A stretch of 18,003 nucleotides of DNA from an uncultured Panacagrimonas sp. (lineage in GTDB: Bacteria > Pseudomonadota > Gammaproteobacteria > Nevskiales > Nevskiaceae): assembly GCA_946481265.1 (NCBI GenBank), contig CAMLNE010000040.1, forward strand, positions 1-18,003. Direction: 5' to 3'. Shown in pieces: positions 14,555 through 18,003 of this stretch. The notes beneath the pieces were generated by a model. That model saw only the letters and a program-made list of their open reading frames with translations. It did no database searches and had not been told where the DNA came from. The position numbers were made by a program, and so were the translations under genes. Positions within the stretch are counted from its first letter, which is position 1. The number at the start of each line of letters is the position of its first letter.

Positions 14555-16660
14555 ATGTCCAGAATTGCCACACCCGCCGCCCTGCTCGCGGCGCTGTCAC
14601 TGTCGCCCACCCTGCATGCGCAGGCCGGGGCTTTCCTCGAATCCGCGCCGACGCTGGAACTGGCCGGCCATCCCTATCCCACGACCGAGCTGGAGACCAT
14701 CACCGTCACCGGCCAGGCCGAGGACGCGCTGACCTCGCCCGACGCACGCGAGGCACGCCATGCCATCCAGCACACGCCCGGTGGCGTCGACCTGGTCGAC
14801 GAGGAGCAATGGCGCGACACCGCCGCGCGCACGCTCAAGGACGTCCTCGACTACACGCCCGGCGTGTTCGTGCAGCCCAAGTGGGGCGAGGACACGCGCC
14901 TGTCGATCCGCGGCTCCGGCCTGTCGCGCAACTTCCACATGCGCGGCATCCAGCTGCTGGTCGACGGCATCCCGATGAACGCAGCCGACGGCAGCGCCGA
15001 CTTCCAGGAGATCGACCCCACCGCCTTTGCCTATACCGAGGTCTACAAGGGCGCCAACGCGCTGCGCTACGGCGCCAACGCGCTGGGTGGCGCCATCAAC
15101 TTCGCCTCGCCCACCGGCTATTCCCATCCCGGCCTGCGCGCTCGGCTGGACGGCGGCAGCTTCGGTCTGCTGCGGGGACAGTTCGCCGGGGGGACGCGGA
15201 TCGGCGAATTCGACCTGCATGCCGCGGGCAGCTACCTGGAGAGCGACGGCTTTCGCGATCACGCCGACGGCGATTCGCTGCGCGGCGCGCTGAATGTCGG
15301 CTGGCGCCTGTCCCCCACCGCGGAAACGCGCCTGTACTGGATGGGCGCGGACATCGAGCAGCGCATCCCCGGAGCCGTCACGCGGGCCACCGCAAGGCGT
15401 CGCCCGAAGTCGGCGGCCCCCGGCAATCTCGCGCTCGATTTCCAGCGCAACATGCAGTCCTGGCGGATGGCCAGCAAGACCCGCCTGCGGCTCGATGCCG
15501 CCACGCTGGAGTTCGGCGGCTACGTGGTGGAGAAGCAGCTGATCCATCCGATCTTCCAGTACCTCGACTACGAGTACCGCGACCGCGGCGCCTTCCTGCG
15601 CGCGAGCTTCGAGGGCAGCGTGGCGGGACATGCGAACCGCCTGCTGCTCGGCGCCAGCCTGTTCGATGGGCGGGTCGACAACCAGCAGTTCCGCAACCTG
15701 GCCGGCGGGCAGCGCGGCGAGCGCCTCTCGGCCTCGCTGGACCGGGCCGACAACCTGGCGCTGTACGCGGAGAACCGCTTCGATCTGCGGCCGACGCTGA
15801 CCCTGATCGCCGGCCTGCAGTACCTCGATGCACGGCGCCGGCGCGAGGATCGCCTCGACGACGCGACCGACACCTCCGGCCGGCAGGATTACGACTTCAC
15901 CAATCCGAAGCTCGGCCTGCTGTGGCAGGTCTCGGCGCAGAACCAGGCATTCGCCAACATCTCGCGCAGTGCCGAGGCGCCGACCTTCGGCGAGCTCAAC
16001 TTCACCAACGCCGCGCTCGCCGACACGCGCGCGCAACGCGCCACCACCGTCGAGATCGGCACGCGTGGCAGCCACCGGACACTGAGCTGGGACCTGTCGG
16101 TGTACCGCGCCCGGCTGCGCAACGAATTCCAGTTCTTCGATCTGGGCAATGGCACGTTCTCGGTCACCAATGCCGATCGCACCGTGCACCAGGGCGTCGA
16201 GGCGGGGTTGGCCTGGATGCTGGCGCAGGACCTGCTGGCCGGTGGCGATCGCACGACCTGGAAGCTCGCCTACACGTTCAGCGATTTCTTCTTCGACGAC
16301 GACGCGGACTGGGGCGACAACGAGTTGCCGGGTGCGCCACGCCATTTCCTGCGCAGCGAACTGCACTACGCGATGGCCAGCGGCTTCTACCTGGCGCCGG
16401 GCCTGGAGTGGGTGCCGCAGGGCTATGACGTGGACAATGCCAACCGCGTGCAGACGCGCCGCTATGCGCTGCTCGGGCTGCGCGCGGGCTACGACAGCGG
16501 CAGGCAATGGTCGGTGTACGCCGATGCACGCAACCTCGGCGACGAGAAATACATGTCGAGCGCCAGCGTGGTGGCGGTGGCAGACCCGAACTCCGCGCTG
16601 TTCGAACCCGGCGACGGCCTGGCGGTGTTCGTCGGTTTCAGGCTGGAGCTGGCCCGGTAA
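14555..16660 (+). CDS. TonB-dependent outer-membrane receptor, siderophore/ferric type
   Basis: A 701-aa outer-membrane receptor. A signal peptide covers about residues 1-24 (LLAALSLSPTLHAQA). A TonB box, ETITVTG, is at 47-53. The plug domain spans about 65-187 with GEDTRLSIRGSGLSRNFHMRGIQLLVDGIP (111-140) and VYKGANALRYGANALGGAINF (163-183), the form seen in FecA-like and siderophore receptors. The remaining about 510 residues are amphipathic strands of the 22-strand barrel. There is no N-terminal signalling domain. The last residues, FVGFRLELAR, end in Arg rather than the usual aromatic. The ATG at 14555 begins the signal peptide, although the nearest AGGA is somewhat far upstream (14537). 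Iron-chelate uptake feeding the fbp-type importer is likely by context, but copper or another ligand remains possible. Confidence 0.92.
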   Translation: MSRIATPAALLAALSLSPTLHAQAGAFLESAPTLELAGHPYPTTELETITVTGQAEDALTSPDAREARHAIQHTPGGVDLVDEEQWRDTAARTLKDVLDYTPGVFVQPKWGEDTRLSIRGSGLSRNFHMRGIQLLVDGIPMNAADGSADFQEIDPTAFAYTEVYKGANALRYGANALGGAINFASPTGYSHPGLRARLDGGSFGLLRGQFAGGTRIGEFDLHAAGSYLESDGFRDHADGDSLRGALNVGWRLSPTAETRLYWMGADIEQRIPGAVTRATARRRPKSAAPGNLALDFQRNMQSWRMASKTRLRLDAATLEFGGYVVEKQLIHPIFQYLDYEYRDRGAFLRASFEGSVAGHANRLLLGASLFDGRVDNQQFRNLAGGQRGERLSASLDRADNLALYAENRFDLRPTLTLIAGLQYLDARRRREDRLDDATDTSGRQDYDFTNPKLGLLWQVSAQNQAFANISRSAEAPTFGELNFTNAALADTRAQRATTVEIGTRGSHRTLSWDLSVYRARLRNEFQFFDLGNGTFSVTNADRTVHQGVEAGLAWMLAQDLLAGGDRTTWKLAYTFSDFFFDDDADWGDNELPGAPRHFLRSELHYAMASGFYLAPGLEWVPQGYDVDNANRVQTRRYALLGLRAGYDSGRQWSVYADARNLGDEKYMSSASVVAVADPNSALFEPGDGLAVFVGFRLELAR

Positions 16661-16824
16661 GGCGCCCGGTCGCGGGACGCAGGGTTTCCAGGGCGCAGGG
16701 AACGCACATCGACAGGCCGCGAGGGGCTGCGCTCTGCTCCTCCAGCGTCCGTCGCGGGGGCAGCGGGGCGGGATGGCGAGTGGCGATTCTCCGGGCTGGG
16801 GCCTGCCGCCTCCCGAGGTGTCGC

Positions 16825-16860
16825 GATTGCGGCCGATACGCAGCAATCACTTTAAGTTTG
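16825..16860 (+). terminator. Weak stem-loop after the TonB receptor
   Basis: GATTGC (16825-16830) and GCAATC (16843-16848) can pair around a 12-nt loop and are followed by ACTTTAAGTTTG, which is T-rich but interrupted. It lies about 165 bp past the receptor stop. The stem is short for an intrinsic terminator. Confidence 0.25.
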
Positions 16861-16925
16861 TCCGCCAACCCCATGGCAGTACTAAAGAAGTAGAAGGATG
16901 CCCCCAATCCCTGTGGATAAACTTG
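16853..16925 (+). ncRNA. Possible structured RNA (long-range stem)
   Basis: AAGTTTGTCC (16854-16863) can pair with GGATAAACTT (16915-16924) over 10 positions including one G-U. The stem extends to about 13 bp with flanking G-U and C-G pairs. The 48-nt loop between is A/G-rich. The strong hairpin at 16933-16966 follows within 10 bases, giving the outline of a small RNA of about 120 nt ending in a hairpin. No promoter is certain and no known RNA family is recognised, so this is tentative. Confidence 0.25.
16912..16920 (-). other. Perfect DnaA-box sequence
   Basis: TGTGGATAA is the reverse complement of TTATCCACA, the strongest DnaA-box form. It is single, with no neighbouring boxes or 13-mer array seen, and no dnaA, dnaN or gyrB nearby. 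It is therefore not an origin on this evidence. It could titrate DnaA, influence thiD transcription, or be coincidental. Confidence 0.45.
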
Positions 16926-16932
16926 TGAAGAA

Positions 16933-16966
16933 GCCGGGCGCCGTCGTCCTAAGTGACGGGCCCGGC
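16933..16966. terminator. Strong GC hairpin, probable terminator
   Basis: GCCGGGC (16933-16939) pairs with GCCCGGC (16960-16966) and CCGTC (16941-16945) with GACGG (16955-16959), leaving one bulged G at 16940 and a 9-nt loop. The 12-bp stem is preceded by GAAGAA and followed by AGCCATTTCT, so the U-tract is short and delayed. It could end transcripts from the receptor or from an upstream small RNA. Confidence 0.5.
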
Positions 16967-16983
16967 AGCCATTTCTACCCTGA

Positions 16984-17001
16984 GACCAGTTTCTGACCAG
17001 T
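16984..17001. repeat. Direct repeat GACCAGT with 11-bp period
   Basis: GACCAGT occurs at 16984-16990 and 16995-17001, one helical turn apart, at the left edge of the AT-rich patch upstream of thiD. Such spacing is common in regulator binding sites, but no regulator can be named. Confidence 0.35.
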
Positions 17002-17020
17002 GCTATTTATCTTTCAATAT

Positions 17021-17038
17021 CAAATAGATATCCTATTG
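17021..17038. promoter_or_regulatory. AT-rich dyad upstream of thiD
   Basis: CAAATAG (17021-17027) and CTATTG (17033-17038) are near-perfect inverted arms around ATATC, and an overlapping ATATC/GATAT pair lies at 17017-17031. The dyad sits in the 33% GC patch and looks like an operator or a bent, easily melted promoter element. Confidence 0.35.
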
Positions 17039-17083
17039 CTGCAGTATTCTTTCAAGCACATTGCGTAAATACGGGCCTCGCAG

Positions 17084-17113
17084 CCCCATGTGCATGTCAC
17101 TGTGCATAAGGGG
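17084..17113. promoter_or_regulatory. Imperfect inverted repeat in the thiD leader
   Basis: CCCCATGTGCA (17084-17094) and TGCATAAGGGG (17103-17113) pair at 9 of 11 positions around an 8-nt spacer. GTGCAT also repeats directly with a 12-bp period. It could be an RNA hairpin or a protein site 70 bp before the thiD ATG. It does not match the TPP riboswitch. Confidence 0.35.
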
Positions 17114-17182
17114 TTCGCCCGTGTTGCGCTGCAAAAACCCTCCACCGCGTTCGCGCAGTGCCCGTCTTCCAGGGAACCGACC

Positions 17183-17953
17183 ATGCCGACCCGCCGCCCC
17201 TGCGTCCTGTGTCTTTCCGGCCATGACCCTGTGGGCGGCGCCGGAATCCATGCCGATATCGAGTCCGTGGCCGCTCAGGGCGTCCATGCTTTGAGCGTCA
17301 TCACCGCACTGACCGTGCAGGACAGCCGCAACGTGGCGCGCGTACAGGCCATCGACACCGGGCTGCTGGGCGAGCAGCTCGAACGCCTGGTCGCCGACTG
17401 CGACATCCGCGCGATCAAGATCGGGCTGCTGGGCGCGCCCGCGCAGGTCCCGCTGCTGGCCGCCCTGATCGACCGCCTGCGCGTGCCGGTGGTGTTCGAC
17501 CCCGTGCTGCGCGCGGGCGGCGGCGCAGCGCTGGCCGGCCCCGCACTGGAAGACGCGATCCTGGACACCCTGCTGCCGCGCGTGAGCCTGCTGACGCCCA
17601 ATGCCGCCGAGGCGCGTCGGCTGGCGCACGGCGCGCAGGCGCTCGAGGCCTGCGCCCAGGTCCTGCTGGCGCGTGGCGTGGCCGGCGTCCTGGTGACCGG
17701 CGGCGACGAGCCGGGGGCCGAGGTCGTCAACACCTGGCATCGCGCCGACGCGCCGCCCCTGCGCTACGCCTGGCCGCGCCATCCGGAAACCTTCCATGGC
17801 GCCGGCTGCACGCTGGCCTCGGCGATCGCGGCGCGCCTGGCGCTGGGCGAGGCGATGTCCGAGGCCATCGCGACGGGGCAGCGCTGGACGCAGGCCGCGC
17901 TCGGGCGCGCCCTCGTGATCGGGCGCGGGCGCCGCATTCCGGGGCGCCGCTAG
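17183..17953 (+). CDS. thiD: Hydroxymethylpyrimidine/phosphomethylpyrimidine kinase
   Basis: A 256-aa cytoplasmic ribokinase-fold enzyme that phosphorylates HMP and HMP-phosphate to HMP-pyrophosphate for thiamine synthesis. The substrate/start motif SGHDPVGGAGIHAD (12-25) replaces the more usual GSDxSGGAG form, with His for Ser. KIGLLG is at 79-84, DPVLRAGGG at 106-114 and TPNAAEA at 138-144. VTGGDE is at 171-176, and the anion-hole region FHGAGCTLASAIAA is at 204-217. Length fits ThiD. The ATG at 17183 has AGGGA (17171-17175) at good spacing; an in-frame ATG at 17090 lies before the leader dyad and adds residues with no match to the family. No other thiamine gene is nearby and no TPP riboswitch is seen. 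The gene is complete, with TAG at 17951. Confidence 0.92.
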   Translation: MPTRRPCVLCLSGHDPVGGAGIHADIESVAAQGVHALSVITALTVQDSRNVARVQAIDTGLLGEQLERLVADCDIRAIKIGLLGAPAQVPLLAALIDRLRVPVVFDPVLRAGGGAALAGPALEDAILDTLLPRVSLLTPNAAEARRLAHGAQALEACAQVLLARGVAGVLVTGGDEPGAEVVNTWHRADAPPLRYAWPRHPETFHGAGCTLASAIAARLALGEAMSEAIATGQRWTQAALGRALVIGRGRRIPGRR

Positions 17954-18003
17954 CCCGCATTTCTCACAGGTCGCCGGAGAATCCGCTTCAATCTACTGAT
18001 CTG
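17954..18003. other. Tail of window after thiD
   Basis: Fifty bases with falling GC content and no recognisable hairpin terminator, gene start or repeat. Confidence 0.4.

Larger units (their letters stand above)
16661..17182. other. 522-bp non-coding region between the receptor and thiD
   Basis: No credible coding frame is seen. The first half stays GC-rich. From about 16850 composition changes: the line 16981-17040 is only 33% GC by hand count, against 62-82% in nearby coding lines. The region holds a perfect DnaA box, a long-range pairing, a strong hairpin, direct repeats and two dyads, listed separately. The thiD promoter must lie within it, but no confident -35/-10 pair could be fixed. 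A frame open from 17090 continues into thiD. Confidence 0.6.

Noticed and set aside
13978..16846. Two very long open frames in other frames over the TonB receptor gene
   Set aside because: The receptor frame carries signal peptide, TonB box and plug motifs. The others are Arg/Pro/Ala-rich shadows.
16850..17080. Chromosomal replication origin
   Set aside because: Only one DnaA box and one AT-rich patch are seen, with no dnaA, dnaN, gyrB, rpmH, parAB or further boxes nearby.
16968..17182. TPP riboswitch upstream of thiD
   Set aside because: A CTGAGA stretch occurs at 16980-16985, but the matching ACC..TTGAACCTGATCTGG half and the outer stem are absent.
1..18003. Insertion sequences, prophage, CRISPR arrays, tRNA or rRNA genes
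   Set aside because: No transposase or integrase motifs, no regularly spaced repeats, and no cloverleaf or rRNA sequence was recognised on either strand.

Overview
The window is about 18 kb of high-GC bacterial chromosome. Single 60-base lines counted by eye range from about 62% to 82% GC in coding DNA. It most likely comes from a gammaproteobacterium, perhaps Xanthomonadales/Lysobacterales or a related lineage. This rests on the Fbp-type Fe(III) importer, a TonB-dependent receptor, MtgA, a TRIC/YicG protein and gammaproteobacterial-looking Shine-Dalgarno spacing; the lineage is an inference. No rRNA, tRNA, CRISPR array or insertion sequence was found.

Left block (77-6625): a compact cluster that looks like one sulfo-conjugation or transport module. 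A minus-strand operon reads sulfotransferase, then a DUF1214 protein, then an SDR oxidoreductase. It is divergent from an AraC-family regulator. Convergent with the regulator is a second minus-strand pair: a small EthD-like alpha/beta-barrel protein translationally coupled (ATGA) to a CysQ-type phosphatase. CysQ removes PAP, the by-product of sulfotransferases. Divergent from that pair is a BASS-family (bile acid:sodium symporter-like) transporter. Both divergent intergenic regions carry nearly the same 17-bp site, CGTTC-NNAAT-CGTTCA, with its two halves exactly 10 bp apart. It may be the AraC-family operator that ties the cluster together. The natural substrate cannot be read from the sequence; a sulfated sterol, lipid or xenobiotic anion is a reasonable guess.

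Middle block (7003-13955): a Fur-box-like 19-mer lies over the likely start site of a three-gene Fe(III) ABC importer (periplasmic binding protein, fused permease, ATPase) with overlapping reading frames. It is followed closely by an AMP-forming acyl-CoA synthetase and a TRIC/YicG membrane protein, and then by the peptidoglycan glycosyltransferase mtgA with its own possible promoter.

Right block (14064-17953): a small exported cysteine-containing protein (DUF2946-like), a short GC-rich hairpin, and a TonB-dependent outer-membrane receptor related to siderophore/ferric receptors. The receptor could supply iron to the importer upstream. Then comes a roughly 520-bp non-coding stretch unlike the rest of the window. 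It holds a perfect DnaA box, a long-range RNA pairing, a strong GC hairpin and a patch of about 33% GC with repeat and dyad symmetry. The last gene is thiD (HMP/HMP-P kinase).
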